Assembly: GCA_016783285.1 (NCBI GenBank)
Contig: JADHWW010000102.1
Coordinates: 1-64,000 of the forward strand
Direction of reading: 5' to 3'
DNA: 64,000 bases
From: Anaerolineae bacterium
GTDB taxonomy: Bacteria > Chloroflexota > Anaerolineae > B4-G1
The stretch's first letter is position 1; the number at the start of each line of letters is the position of its first letter. Positions 17,724 through 25,366 of this stretch are shown here, piece by piece. The translations under genes and the position numbers were made by a program. Under the pieces are notes generated by a model. It saw nothing but the letters and a program-made list of their open reading frames with translations. It made no database searches and was not told the origin of the DNA.

Positions 17724-19804
17724 GTTTTCTGGTCTCTTACCACCACCCGTGCGTCCACCGCTGCCACGCCTTGATCAAACACGAGCAGTGGGTTGATGTC
17801 AACCTCCGCCACCTCGGGGCATGCGACCAGAAGCCGCGATAGGGCCAGCAATGCCTCGACGACCGCCTCTACATCCGCTGGCGACCCGCCGCGCAGGCCG
17901 CGCAGCAGGCGACTCCCCCGCACCTCGGAGATCATCTCCTCGGCGTCCTTATGGGTCAACGGAGCCAAACGAAGTGCAACATCCTCGAACACCTCCACGT
18001 ACAATCCGCCCATCCCGAACATCACAACCGGACCGAAACTATGATCACGCTTGCTGCCCAGGATCACCTCCCATCCTCTGGAGAGCATCCGCTGTACCAG
18101 CACGCCTACTACCTGTGTGTCGGGGGCGCGTTCCTGCACCCGTGCCAGGAGCGCGGGGAACTCCGCCAGCAGTGCCTCTCGGCCCTCAATTCCTAGCACC
18201 ACCCCGCCTACGTCTGACTTGTGCGAGATGTCGGGCGAGAGCACCTTGAGCGCCACCGGGTACCCAATAGCACCGGCGGCAAACAACGCGCTCTCGACGC
18301 TTTCCACCACGGCCCATTCGGAGGTGGGGATACCGAAGGCCGCGCACAGCCCCAGCGCCGCGTCGGTGGTCAACATCCCATCGTGGTTCAGCAATCCCTC
18401 AACCTCAAGCGGACGCTGTACCGGCGCAGGCGGCAGCGAGCGCAGCCGCACCGGACGAGTATATCGGTCGCGCGAGGTGGCCAACGCCCGCACTGCTGCT
18501 TCAATTGTGGTAAAGGTTGGAAGTTTAACCTCCCGCTCCAGCGCCGCTAGTTCGCTCTCCTGGACGAAGGGGCAGAAAGCGATCGGCTTACCCGTCTGCC
18601 GGACCAGTTGCTCGACGCGGCGGGCCAGCCGGCGCGACCTCTCCGCCTCCAATCCGGAACTATAGGTGTGCACCAGTAGCAGCGCGTCGGGGTTCAACGT
18701 GCGCAGACATTCCTCGGCAATCTCCCCGTAGAGGTCAAAATCGAAGATGACGCCCACGTCAATGGGATTGGTCAGTGCAATGACGTCGGCGCGGAAAAGG
18801 TCCCGCACGCTGGTCGAGAAATCGTCCGGGATGGGTAGCAGGTGAAAACCGTAAGTGTCGGCTACGTCGGCGGCCACGACCGCGTGTCCCCCAGAACGGG
18901 AGATGATGATGAGGTCATTGCCTTGTACTGGCGGCAGCATGAATCCCTGCGCCACCGTTACCGCGTCCTGAAAACTCCGGGCGTGGGCGATGCCCGCCTG
19001 TCGCAGCGCCGCGCTGACGATGCGGTCGTCGTTGGCCAGCGCCGCCGTGTGCGAAAAGGCGATGCGCGCGCTCGTCTGGCCTGTGTTGGCCTTCTGCACG
19101 ATGACCGGTTTGGGCGACGCAGCGGCCAATTCTATCAGCCGTCGTCCCTCCTCAATGCTCTCCAGGTAAAGACAGACGATCTCGGTGCCGGGGTCCTCCA
19201 GCAGAAAGATCAGATAGTCCACTTCATCCAGGTCGGTCTTGTTGCCTATGCTGACGACTTTGTTGACCCCCAGCCCTGCCTCGCTGAGCAGATGAATGTA
19301 GGTGATGGAGACTCCGCCGCTCTGTGCCAGCACCGAGACCGGACCACGTTTGGCCGCCTGCCGGTCGAGGAGGGCAAAGGGCAGACACAGCCCATTCTCC
19401 ATATTGACCGCGCTGATGCAATTCGGGCCTACAAAGCGGATGCCCCAGTGGCTCGCTACTGTGACGATCTGTTCCTCCAGTTCGCGCCCCGCCTGCGAGA
19501 ACTCGGCAAAGCCACCTGACTCGATTATCGCCCGGCGGATGCCCTTCCTTCCACAGGCGTCCAGCAGACCGGGCACCGTCGCCGCCGGGGTCAGGATCAC
19601 GGCGAGGTCCACTCCGTCGGGCAGCGATTCCACCGACGTGAGGATGGGGACACCGTGTGCCTCGCCACTCCGCAGCCCGACGGCGTAGATGTCACCACGG
19701 TAGCCAAACCTCAGCAGGTTGTCGATGATGTTGGCCGCCAGGTTGTCGGGCTGTTCCGAAACACCGATGACCACAATGCTATCGGGATAGAAAATCTTGT
19801 CCAC
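17720..19804 (-). CDS. ADP-forming acetyl/acyl-CoA synthetase (fused alpha-beta)
   Basis: The 694-residue enzyme interconverts acyl-CoA, ADP and phosphate with acid, CoA and ATP. It has the CoA-binding Rossmann domain (VDKIFYPDSIVVIGVSEQPDNL), the ligase domain with the likely phosphorylated His in FSHTAALANDDRI, and a C-terminal ATP-grasp domain (AFGIPTSEWAVVESVESAL, ALKVLSPDISHKSDVGGV). GTG 19804 is chosen because GGGAGG precedes it at 7 bases; the open frame above would run into the divergent carbonic-anhydrase gene. It suggests energy conservation from fermentation or amino-acid oxidation. The exact acyl substrate is not clear. Confidence 0.9.
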   Translation of the reverse strand: MDKIFYPDSIVVIGVSEQPDNLAANIIDNLLRFGYRGDIYAVGLRSGEAHGVPILTSVESLPDGVDLAVILTPAATVPGLLDACGRKGIRRAIIESGGFAEFSQAGRELEEQIVTVASHWGIRFVGPNCISAVNMENGLCLPFALLDRQAAKRGPVSVLAQSGGVSITYIHLLSEAGLGVNKVVSIGNKTDLDEVDYLIFLLEDPGTEIVCLYLESIEEGRRLIELAAASPKPVIVQKANTGQTSARIAFSHTAALANDDRIVSAALRQAGIAHARSFQDAVTVAQGFMLPPVQGNDLIIISRSGGHAVVAADVADTYGFHLLPIPDDFSTSVRDLFRADVIALTNPIDVGVIFDFDLYGEIAEECLRTLNPDALLLVHTYSSGLEAERSRRLARRVEQLVRQTGKPIAFCPFVQESELAALEREVKLPTFTTIEAAVRALATSRDRYTRPVRLRSLPPAPVQRPLEVEGLLNHDGMLTTDAALGLCAAFGIPTSEWAVVESVESALFAAGAIGYPVALKVLSPDISHKSDVGGVVLGIEGREALLAEFPALLARVQERAPDTQVVGVLVQRMLSRGWEVILGSKRDHSFGPVVMFGMGGLYVEVFEDVALRLAPLTHKDAEEMISEVRGSRLLRGLRGGSPADVEAVVEALLALSRLLVACPEVAEVDINPLLVFDQGVAAVDARVVVRDQKT

Positions 19805-19869
19805 TGCTTTGCCTCCCGTTAGAACTGAGCCGATTGTAACAGAGAGTGAGCAAAACGCCAACTGAGAAC

Positions 19870-19898
19870 TTCGGAAGTCCAGGCTTTTGTGGTACAAT
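19870..19898 (+). promoter_or_regulatory. Promoter giving a near-leaderless carbonic-anhydrase mRNA
   Basis: An extended -10 (TGGTACAAT, core 19893-19898) lies only 9 bases before the ATG at 19908. A weak TTCGGA stands in the -35 place at 17 bases. No ribosome site fits in between, so the message probably begins at or next to the AUG. Confidence 0.5.
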
Positions 19899-19907
19899 AG
19901 CAGTGCT

Positions 19908-20420
19908 ATGGACATCTCGCACCACCTCGAACTCATCCATCCTGCTTCCTACGTCGCACCGAACGCGACCATCATCGGCAACGTACACATCGCCGCCGAG
20001 GCGAGTGTCTGGTTCGGTTGCGTGCTGCGGGGCGACAACGCGCCCATCATCATCGGGGCTCGCACCAACGTTCAGGACCTCACCGTGATTCACACAGACG
20101 CAGGACAGCCCTGCACGCTGGGTGAGGAAGTGACCGTCGGTCACCGGGCCGTGCTGCACAGCGCGACTGTCGAAGATGGCGCGCTGATCGGCATCGGGGC
20201 TATTGTGCTCAACGGCGCGGTCGTGGGCCGGGAGGCATTGGTCGGGGCTGGGGCGTTGGTGCCCGAGGGGATGAACATTCCACTCCGGCACCTGGCACTG
20301 GGCGTACCGGCGCGAGTGGTGCGGGAACTGACGGACGAGGAGATCAAACGCTCGCGTACTTTTGCTGAGCACTACGTCGCACAGGCGCACATGTTCCTGG
20401 CTGCCAGAAAGGAAAGATGA
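19908..20420 (+). CDS. Gamma-class carbonic anhydrase family protein
   Basis: This is a left-handed beta-helix protein built from hexapeptide repeats (SYVAPNATIIGNVHIAAEASVWFG). Three metal-ligand His are visible in VIHTDAG, TVGHRAVLHSA. Proteins of this family (YrdA/CaiE/CcmM-like) form trimers and bind zinc or iron; activity as carbonic anhydrase is common but not certain. 170 residues is typical. ATG 19908 is used because it begins the conserved part and sits right after the promoter. The stop overlaps the start of the next gene. Confidence 0.9.
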   Translation: MDISHHLELIHPASYVAPNATIIGNVHIAAEASVWFGCVLRGDNAPIIIGARTNVQDLTVIHTDAGQPCTLGEEVTVGHRAVLHSATVEDGALIGIGAIVLNGAVVGREALVGAGALVPEGMNIPLRHLALGVPARVVRELTDEEIKRSRTFAEHYVAQAHMFLAARKER

Positions 20421-20908
20421 CTATGTCAGTTATTGAGTTATTGCAACGCAGTGAATTGTTTTCCAGGCTCACGTCTGAGCAGATTGAGCAGATTGCCGCT
20501 GTGGGTCGGGAGGCTGTTTACAACGCAGGCGACCTCATCATCCGCGCGGGCGATCCCTCCGATGAGCTGTACGTCATCCGCAGCGGCATGGTCGAGGTGC
20601 TGGTCTCCGGGGGCAGGATCCCTGACGTGCCGGGACCACCCCAATTGACCCCCATCGTCCGTCTAGGCCAGGGGCAGTTATTCGGCGAGATGGCGCTGGT
20701 GGACAGCGGGGTCCGCTCAGCGACGGTGCGCTGCGTGGAGGACGGCACCGTGCTCTACGTCATCCCCCGTCAATCCTTCTGGACCCTCTGCGATGGCGAT
20801 CATCACATCGGCTACGTCGTGATGCGCAACATCGCTGCCGACCTGTCGTTCAAGTTGCGCCACCGCAACCTGCAGGCGAGGCTGGAAGGAGCGGGAGGGA
20901 CGCCGTGA
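20417..20908 (+). CDS. Cyclic-nucleotide-binding-domain protein without DNA-binding domain
   Basis: The 163-residue product is one cNMP-binding beta-roll. It shows VYNAGDLIIRAGDPSDELYVIRSG and the phosphate-binding cassette LFGEMALVDSGVRSATVRC near residues 90-108. There is no helix-turn-helix, so it is not a Crp-type regulator; it may act by protein contact. It overlaps the carbonic-anhydrase gene by 4 bases (ATGA) and the next small gene by 4 bases (GTGA). The three genes should be one translationally coupled unit. Confidence 0.88.
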   Translation: MTMSVIELLQRSELFSRLTSEQIEQIAAVGREAVYNAGDLIIRAGDPSDELYVIRSGMVEVLVSGGRIPDVPGPPQLTPIVRLGQGQLFGEMALVDSGVRSATVRCVEDGTVLYVIPRQSFWTLCDGDHHIGYVVMRNIAADLSFKLRHRNLQARLEGAGGTP

Positions 20909-21108
20909 TCTACAAAGTGAGTTACGTCGTCGTAGGCAAGCCGCACTTGGGCGCGATCGTAAACCTGGACACCCCGCCGCGCGTCGGCGACCGGGTGCAA
21001 TTGGGCGATGAACTGTTTGAGGTCACCGAGGTCACCGATCTGATTCCACCGCGTGGGGAGTTCGCCTATCTCCACGTCACCTGCCGGCCGGTGCAGGATG
21101 AGACGTAG
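20905..21108 (+). CDS. Small unknown protein, third gene of the carbonic-anhydrase operon
   Basis: The GTG start overlaps the preceding stop codon. The 67-residue sequence alternates short hydrophobic strands with turns (PRVGDRVQLGDELFEVTEVTDLI), which suggests a small beta-barrel. No Cys and no membrane segment are present. I do not recognise the family; the context suggests a partner of the cNMP-binding protein. Confidence 0.7.
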   Translation: MIYKVSYVVVGKPHLGAIVNLDTPPRVGDRVQLGDELFEVTEVTDLIPPRGEFAYLHVTCRPVQDET

Positions 21109-21161
21109 GGTATGTCAAGGGGATGTAATTTCCCACGCACCCTTTGATGACGACTGTCGGC

Positions 21162-21189
21162 TTGACAAGGATGACTTTCTGAGTATAAT
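21162..21189 (+). promoter_or_regulatory. Consensus sigma70 promoter for arsR
   Basis: TTGACA (21162-21167) and TATAAT (21184-21189) are separated by 16 bases. It is the best match to consensus in the window. It abuts the palindromic operator at 21189-21222, a layout suited to repression by the ArsR-type protein. Confidence 0.8.
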
Positions 21190-21222
21190 ATGCGGTGTAC
21201 CGTATATATGTCGCACTGCATA
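21189..21222 (+). promoter_or_regulatory. Putative ArsR operator overlapping the promoter
   Basis: Inverted repeat TATGCGGTG (21189-21197) and CACTGCATA (21214-21222) with an AT-rich centre starts at the last base of the -10 box. A related palindrome, with the same TATGC/GCATA arms, is repeated ahead of the permease gene. Confidence 0.6.
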
Positions 21223-21259
21223 TAGTGAAGATGTATCTTTTCAATAAATGGAGGTGAGG

Positions 21260-21315
21260 TGGAGGAACGCCAGCATCTTGCTGGCATCTAGCGACCAAGA
21301 TGGTCGCGTTCCCCC
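21260..21315 (+). repeat. Cloverleaf-like palindromic element over the first start codon of arsR
   Basis: Near-perfect 11-base ends (TGGAGGAACGC and the reverse complement of TGGGGGAACGC) enclose two 7-bp hairpins, GCCAGCA-TCT-TGCTGGC and GCGACCA-AGA-TGGTCGC. The two hairpin tops (CATCTTG and CAAGATG) are complementary to each other. The second hairpin contains the ATG at 21300. It looks like a small mobile palindrome or a leader RNA structure. Confidence 0.55.
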
Positions 21316-21698
21316 AAGATATTGAGAAGATACGTGAAGATCGTGAAATAATGAAGGAAGACGCATATCGGCAAGTGGCCCAACTGTTCCAGATTCTATC
21401 TCACCTGGCGCGGCTGCGCATCCTGGACGAACTGCGGCGGGATGAGGCGTGTGTGTGTCACCTCCAGGCAGTGCTGGGGCGGCCCCAGGCCTACGTCTCT
21501 CAGCAGTTGCGGGTGCTGCGGGAGGCCGGGGTGGTCGTGGATCGCAAAGATGGTCAGCTTGTCTACTATCGGTTGAACGATCCACAGATCACGCAGTTGC
21601 TGGAGACCGTTCTGGGGCCAGCCGGTGAAAGAACATATCCACCAGATTGCCCCTGCCCCAGGTGCGCTTGTTACAGTTCTGAGGTGTCGTGTGAGTAG
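21300..21698 (+). CDS. arsR: ArsR/SmtB-family metalloregulator
   Basis: This winged-helix repressor probably senses As(III) or another thiophilic metal and releases the operators on binding. The HTH core is LFQILSHLARLRILDELRRDEACVCHLQAVLGRPQAYVSQQLRVL. The CVC pair in EACVCHL is the classic alpha3 metal site. An extra Cys cluster (CPCPRCAC) ends the protein and could be a second site. The first ATG (21300) lies in a hairpin without a ribosome site. The second (21351, MKEDAYRQVAQLF) gives a more usual N-terminus, so the start is uncertain. It leads the resistance operon. Confidence 0.9.
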   Translation: MVAFPQDIEKIREDREIMKEDAYRQVAQLFQILSHLARLRILDELRRDEACVCHLQAVLGRPQAYVSQQLRVLREAGVVVDRKDGQLVYYRLNDPQITQLLETVLGPAGERTYPPDCPCPRCACYSSEVSCE

Positions 21699-21796
21699 CT
21701 TCCGGCATCAAGCGTCTGTCGGTGCAGGATTCTGGCTCGTGTAGGTGAACACTGGTCGTGGCAGCCATTGCTGCGGCTTTCTTTTGGGCTCGCAAA

Positions 21797-21814
21797 TATG
21801 CAGCATGTTGCATA
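21797..21814 (+). promoter_or_regulatory. Second ArsR-type operator ahead of the permease
   Basis: Perfect arms TATGCA and TGCATA separated by six bases resemble the arms of the arsR operator. It lies 22 bases before the permease start, so it may repress an internal promoter or act as a roadblock. Confidence 0.5.
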
Positions 21815-21835
21815 CAAAGACAATGGAGGTGCAAG

Positions 21836-23194
21836 TTGAACATTCTACAATACCTGGCAATATTGCTGCAGACCGGTCTGGGCAGTCTGGCAGCCTACCT
21901 GGCTGCTCACGTCCTACTATGCCTGCTGCCCGCCTTTTTCATCGCCGGGGCGCTGGCCGCACTGATTCCCAAGGAGGCCATCACCAGGTACCTGGGCCGG
22001 GACGCGCCCAGGTGGATTTCCTACCCGGCGTCGGCGTTGGGCGGGTTCGTGCTCGCGGTTTGCTCGTGTACGATCATGCCGCTCTTCGCCAGTATCTACA
22101 AGAAGGGGGCCGGGTTGGGGCCAGCGATCACGTTCCTGTTCGTCGGGCCGGCGGTCAACATCCTGGCGATCTCGTTCACCGGCGTGCAGATCGGGATGGA
22201 CATCGCGCTGGCGCGGATCGTGCTCTCCATCGTGTTCGGTATCAGCATCGGCCTGTTGATGGCCTGGTTCTTCCGCCAGGACGACGAGGCGCACAACGAA
22301 GCCACCAGCGGCGGGCGGGCCTTCGCGCAGGGGGCAAAGGTGCCGGCCTACACGTGGGTCTTCTTCGCGCTGCTCCTGGGCGTGCTGCTCGCGGGCACAT
22401 TGCAGGTAGCCGTGCTGAAGAATAGTTACGCGACGTTTACGCTCCCCGGCGCGTGGGCAGAATCGTTCCAGGGCTGGCTCAATAGCATCGTGCCCCCGAA
22501 TCCCTCCCTGGGTATTGAGGGGGTGAGCGTCCACGGGGTGTTCCTGATCGGCCTGTTGGTACTCATCGCCATCACCGCCTGGCTGGGGCTGAACCAGGTG
22601 GACGAGGGCTTCAACACCTGGACCTACGTGGCGCTGGGGCTGGTCACGGCGACGTTGATCGTGGCTTCTTTTAAGGTCGTGGCGGTGGAAGATGGCCTGA
22701 GCGTGGGCATCACCGGTAAACTGATCGCGGAGGTCGTGCTCATCGCCGCCGTGTGGTGGATGGCGGTCAAAAAGTTCGACGCCTACGACCTCCAGGACTG
22801 GCTATGGGAAATGTGGCGGTTCGTCAAACAGATCATCCCGCTGCTGATCGTGGGCGTCTTCCTGGCCGGGATGGCGCGGGCGGTCATCCCCGCGACGTGG
22901 ATCGAAGCGATTGCCGGGCGCAACACGGTGATGGCTAATCTGATCGGCGTGTTGTTCGGCGTCTTTATGTACTTTCCCACGTTGGTCGAGGTGCCCATCG
23001 CGCAGACGTTCCTTTCGCTGGGGATGCACCGGGGTCCGCTGCTGGCCTACCTGCTGGCCGACCCGGAGTTGAGTCTGCAATCCATCCTCATCACCAACTC
23101 GGTTATCGGCAGGAAAAAGACGGCGGTCTATGTGGTGCTGGTGACCATCTTTAGCACGCTGGCGGGGTTGATCTTTGGGTGGTTTGTGCGGTAG
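21836..23194 (+). CDS. arsP: ArsP-like permease (UPF0718/DUF318 family)
   Basis: The 452-residue product has about ten membrane segments and the family motif AVCSCTIMPLFASIYKKGAGLGPAITFLFVGPAVNI, which includes the Cys pair near residue 62, and a second related half (FMYFPTLVEVPIAQTF). ArsP proteins export trivalent organoarsenicals; other family members move Cu or Zn. TTG 21836 is taken as start because GGAGG lies 6 bases upstream; the longer frame begins before the operator. It follows arsR and precedes arsM on the same strand. Confidence 0.88.
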   Translation: MNILQYLAILLQTGLGSLAAYLAAHVLLCLLPAFFIAGALAALIPKEAITRYLGRDAPRWISYPASALGGFVLAVCSCTIMPLFASIYKKGAGLGPAITFLFVGPAVNILAISFTGVQIGMDIALARIVLSIVFGISIGLLMAWFFRQDDEAHNEATSGGRAFAQGAKVPAYTWVFFALLLGVLLAGTLQVAVLKNSYATFTLPGAWAESFQGWLNSIVPPNPSLGIEGVSVHGVFLIGLLVLIAITAWLGLNQVDEGFNTWTYVALGLVTATLIVASFKVVAVEDGLSVGITGKLIAEVVLIAAVWWMAVKKFDAYDLQDWLWEMWRFVKQIIPLLIVGVFLAGMARAVIPATWIEAIAGRNTVMANLIGVLFGVFMYFPTLVEVPIAQTFLSLGMHRGPLLAYLLADPELSLQSILITNSVIGRKKTAVYVVLVTIFSTLAGLIFGWFVR

Positions 23195-23224
23195 CACTTG
23201 ACTTCACATAGGAGGAGATGAGAG

Positions 23225-24019
23225 ATGCTAAATTCTGAAAGAGAAGAAATTCGACAGGCCGTCCGAGATAAGTACGGCTCGTCGCACAAGCGACAAACAC
23301 CAGTTGTGGATGCAGCACCTCGTCCTGTTGCAGCCCCAGGGATATTTCCATCGCGCTCGGATAACTCTCCGGGACAACTGACGGCGGTGCCGGAGGGGGC
23401 CAACATGGGACTGGGGTGTGGCAACCCACACGCGATCGCGGCGCTGAAAGAAGGTGAGACTGTGCTTGATCTGGGTAGCGGTGGTGGGTTCGATTGCTTC
23501 CTGGCTGCCCGGGCCGTGGGCGAGACGGGGCGTGTCATTGGCGTGGATGTGACGCCTGAGATGGTCAGCAAGGCCCGCCAGAACGGTGCGGGTGCTGGGT
23601 TCAGGAATGTCGAGTTCCGTCTTGGGGAGATGGAGAATCTACCCGTGGCAGATGCTTCTGTAGATGTGATTATCTCCAATTGCGTCATCAACCTCTCGCC
23701 AGAGAAACCACAGGTGTTCAGAGAGGCGCTGCGTGTTTTGAAGCCGGGTGGCCGTCTGGCTATCTCAGACGTTGTCGCAACCGCGCAGTTACCCGACGAG
23801 ATGAAGGAAGACCTTGCACTCTACGCCGGATGTATCGCGGGCGCGGCTTCGGTGGACGAGTTGGTAGACATGTTGAGAGAGGCTGGATTCACCGATATTC
23901 GCATACAACCCAAGGATGAAAGCAGAGAATTCATCCGTGACTGGGCCCCTGGTATGAAAGTTGAAGATTTTGTGGTTTCGGCTACTATCGAAGCAGCAAA
24001 GCCCTGTTGCCGCTCATGA
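23225..24019 (+). CDS. arsM: Arsenite S-adenosylmethionine methyltransferase
   Basis: ArsM methylates As(III) in the cytoplasm to mono-, di- and trimethyl forms. The SAM site is [17 protein letters not shown] (about residue 80). The three Cys known to bind arsenic are all present: GLGCGNP (about 65), [10 protein letters not shown] (about 155) and YAGCIAGA (about 202). The C-terminus ends KPCCRS, another Cys pair often seen in this family. 264 residues is normal. The ribosome site AGGAGG lies at about 10 bases. Position between the permease and the thioredoxins supports a shared arsenic job. Confidence 0.93.
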   Translation: MLNSEREEIRQAVRDKYGSSHKRQTPVVDAAPRPVAAPGIFPSRSDNSPGQLTAVPEGANMGLGCGNPHAIAALKEGETVLDLGSGGGFDCFLAARAVGETGRVIGVDVTPEMVSKARQNGAGAGFRNVEFRLGEMENLPVADASVDVIISNCVINLSPEKPQVFREALRVLKPGGRLAISDVVATAQLPDEMKEDLALYAGCIAGAASVDELVDMLREAGFTDIRIQPKDESREFIRDWAPGMKVEDFVVSATIEAAKPCCRS

Positions 24020-24038
24020 TTCTGTCAGGGAGGTTAGA

Positions 24039-24284
24039 ATGGAAATCAAGATTCTGGGTGGTGGATGCCCCAAATGCGAGCGCCTGGAGAGGCTGGCCCG
24101 TGAGGCGGCTGACGAGTTGGGCGTCGAGGCAACGTTCACCAAGGTCAAGGAGATGGATGCGATCATGGCCTACGACGTCATGACCACCCCGGCCCTGGTG
24201 ATCGACGAAGCGGTAAAGTCGTCGGGCCGCATTCCGCGCAAAGAAGAGATCGCGGGGTGGATTCGAGCAACGCAAGGCTTGTAG
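24039..24284 (+). CDS. Mini-thioredoxin 1 (CPKC)
   Basis: The 81-residue thioredoxin-fold protein begins MEIKILGGGCPKCERLERLA, with the redox pair CPKC near residue 10 and cis-Pro region TTPALVIDEAVKSSGRIP. It matches the small thioredoxin family (TM0996/MJ0307-like) often found with ArsP. ATG 24039 follows AGGGAGG. It starts 19 bases after arsM and is the first of four related genes in a row. It may reduce a protein or arsenical disulfide. Confidence 0.9.
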   Translation: MEIKILGGGCPKCERLERLAREAADELGVEATFTKVKEMDAIMAYDVMTTPALVIDEAVKSSGRIPRKEEIAGWIRATQGL

Positions 24285-24291
24285 GAGGGAG

Positions 24292-24555
24292 ATGATGCTT
24301 CAAATCAAGGTCTTTGGTACCACGCCCCCGTGCGCCAACTGCAAGCGCGCCGAGGCGCAGGCAGAGAAAGCAGCGGAGCGGTTTCCTGGGCAGGTCGAGG
24401 TGGTCAGGCTTGACGCGCTGGGACCGGAAGCGGAACAGTACGGTCTGATGACCACCCCGCTTGTCGTCGTCGGCGAGGAGGTGGTCGGCACGGGTAAGGT
24501 TGTGCCGGCTGAGAGGCTTGTATCAATCATTGAGGAGAAACTAGGAGGCTTATGA
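24292..24555 (+). CDS. Mini-thioredoxin 2 (CANC)
   Basis: 87 residues with the pair PPCANCKRAEAQAEKAA near residue 14 and the cis-Pro region MTTPLVVVGEEVVGTGKVVP. The fold and length match the preceding gene, but sequence identity looks modest outside the active site, so the duplication is old. The GGAGGGAG ribosome site precedes two possible ATG codons (24292, 24295). The stop overlaps the next gene start. Confidence 0.85.
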   Translation: MMLQIKVFGTTPPCANCKRAEAQAEKAAERFPGQVEVVRLDALGPEAEQYGLMTTPLVVVGEEVVGTGKVVPAERLVSIIEEKLGGL

Positions 24556-24824
24556 TGGTCAAACTGGAAATCTTTAGCGGCAATCCGCCCTGCCCGGGCT
24601 GTGTCGCACTCGTCGAACTGGCGCAGCGAGTCGCGCCCAAATACGAGGACGAGATGGAACTCACTGTCTACGCCGGTGAGGAGGGGATGGAAAAGTTCGA
24701 GGAGTACAAACTCTTCTGCGTCCCGGCTGCCGTGGTCAATGGCTCGATTCGCATCGAGGGGATGTGCCCCAGCGAAGCGACGCTCAATAACGCATTGCGG
24801 GAGGGTGGGCTATGTCTAAAGTGA
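24552..24824 (+). CDS. Mini-thioredoxin 3 (CPGC)
   Basis: 90 residues, active-site PPCPGCVALVELAQRVA near residue 13. It lacks the usual TTP before the cis-Pro strand and has KLFCVPAAVVNG instead, placing a third Cys next to the cis-Pro. A fourth and fifth Cys occur in EGMCPSEAT and GGLCLK. The start overlaps the previous stop (ATGA) and the end overlaps the next gene by 13 bases, so expression is tightly coupled. It could be a thiol relay partner or a metal-binding form. Confidence 0.8.
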   Translation: MMVKLEIFSGNPPCPGCVALVELAQRVAPKYEDEMELTVYAGEEGMEKFEEYKLFCVPAAVVNGSIRIEGMCPSEATLNNALREGGLCLK

Positions 24825-25078
24825 GAATCGAGGCGTTCGTGTCGGTGCCGCCCTGCTCCGGCGGCGTAGCGGTCAAGCGACTGCTGAAGGAAATCGAGGC
24901 CGAGTTTGACGACCAGACCGAGATCGTCTTCCACACCGGCCCCGGCGACAAGGAGTGGGAGAAGTACGCCATCAACAACGCCCCGGCGCTGGTCGTCGGT
25001 GACCTGGTCAAGTTCGTGGGGCTGGCCCCGAGCAAGGAGAGCCTGGTAGGCGCGTTGCGCGAGGCGGGATTGGCATAG
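24812..25078 (+). CDS. Mini-thioredoxin 4, degenerate active site (CSGG)
   Basis: 88 residues in the same fold, but the active site reads VPPCSGGVAVKRLL, so the second Cys of the pair is lost. The cis-Pro strand is NNAPALVVGDLVKFVG. One Cys remains, as in glutaredoxin-like or binding-only members. It overlaps mini-thioredoxin 3 by 13 bases. The loss of the pair, with the rest of the fold kept, suggests a structural, binding or monothiol role rather than decay. Confidence 0.8.
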   Translation: MSKVRIEAFVSVPPCSGGVAVKRLLKEIEAEFDDQTEIVFHTGPGDKEWEKYAINNAPALVVGDLVKFVGLAPSKESLVGALREAGLA

Positions 25079-25126
25079 TCAGGCGTTGCCGACACTGCTG
25101 CATTGGAGTCTCGTCCCAACACCTTC

Positions 25127-25266
25127 AGCACCGTGCAGCAATTCCCGTTTTAGCATCGTTGCCGCGTGATATGGCATCGTAGTGGCGACTTTAGTCGCTG
25201 GTTGCGCGGCCCAAACGACTAAAGTCGTTACTACGAACCCCATAACGGGAATTGCTGAGCACCGTG
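25127..25266. mobile_element. MITE-like element with 14-bp inverted ends and 9-bp target duplication
   Basis: The 122-bp element spans 25136-25257. Its ends, CAGCAATTCCCGTT and AACGGGAATTGCTG, are perfect inverted repeats. The direct repeat AGCACCGTG flanks both sides (25127-25135 and 25258-25266). An inner inverted repeat centred on CGACTTTAGTCG / CGACTAAAGTCG makes the whole unit fold on itself. No coding capacity. It sits between mini-thioredoxin 4 and the arsF-like gene and could separate the operon into two transcripts. Confidence 0.85.
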
Positions 25267-25366
25267 CCTGGTTCCGAGGGTGGGGTATAGACTCCATCCT
25301 CGGATAGGTTATCACAACAGGCCAGTTTCCGTTCAGGCACAGAATAAAAGAAGGAGACACACAACT

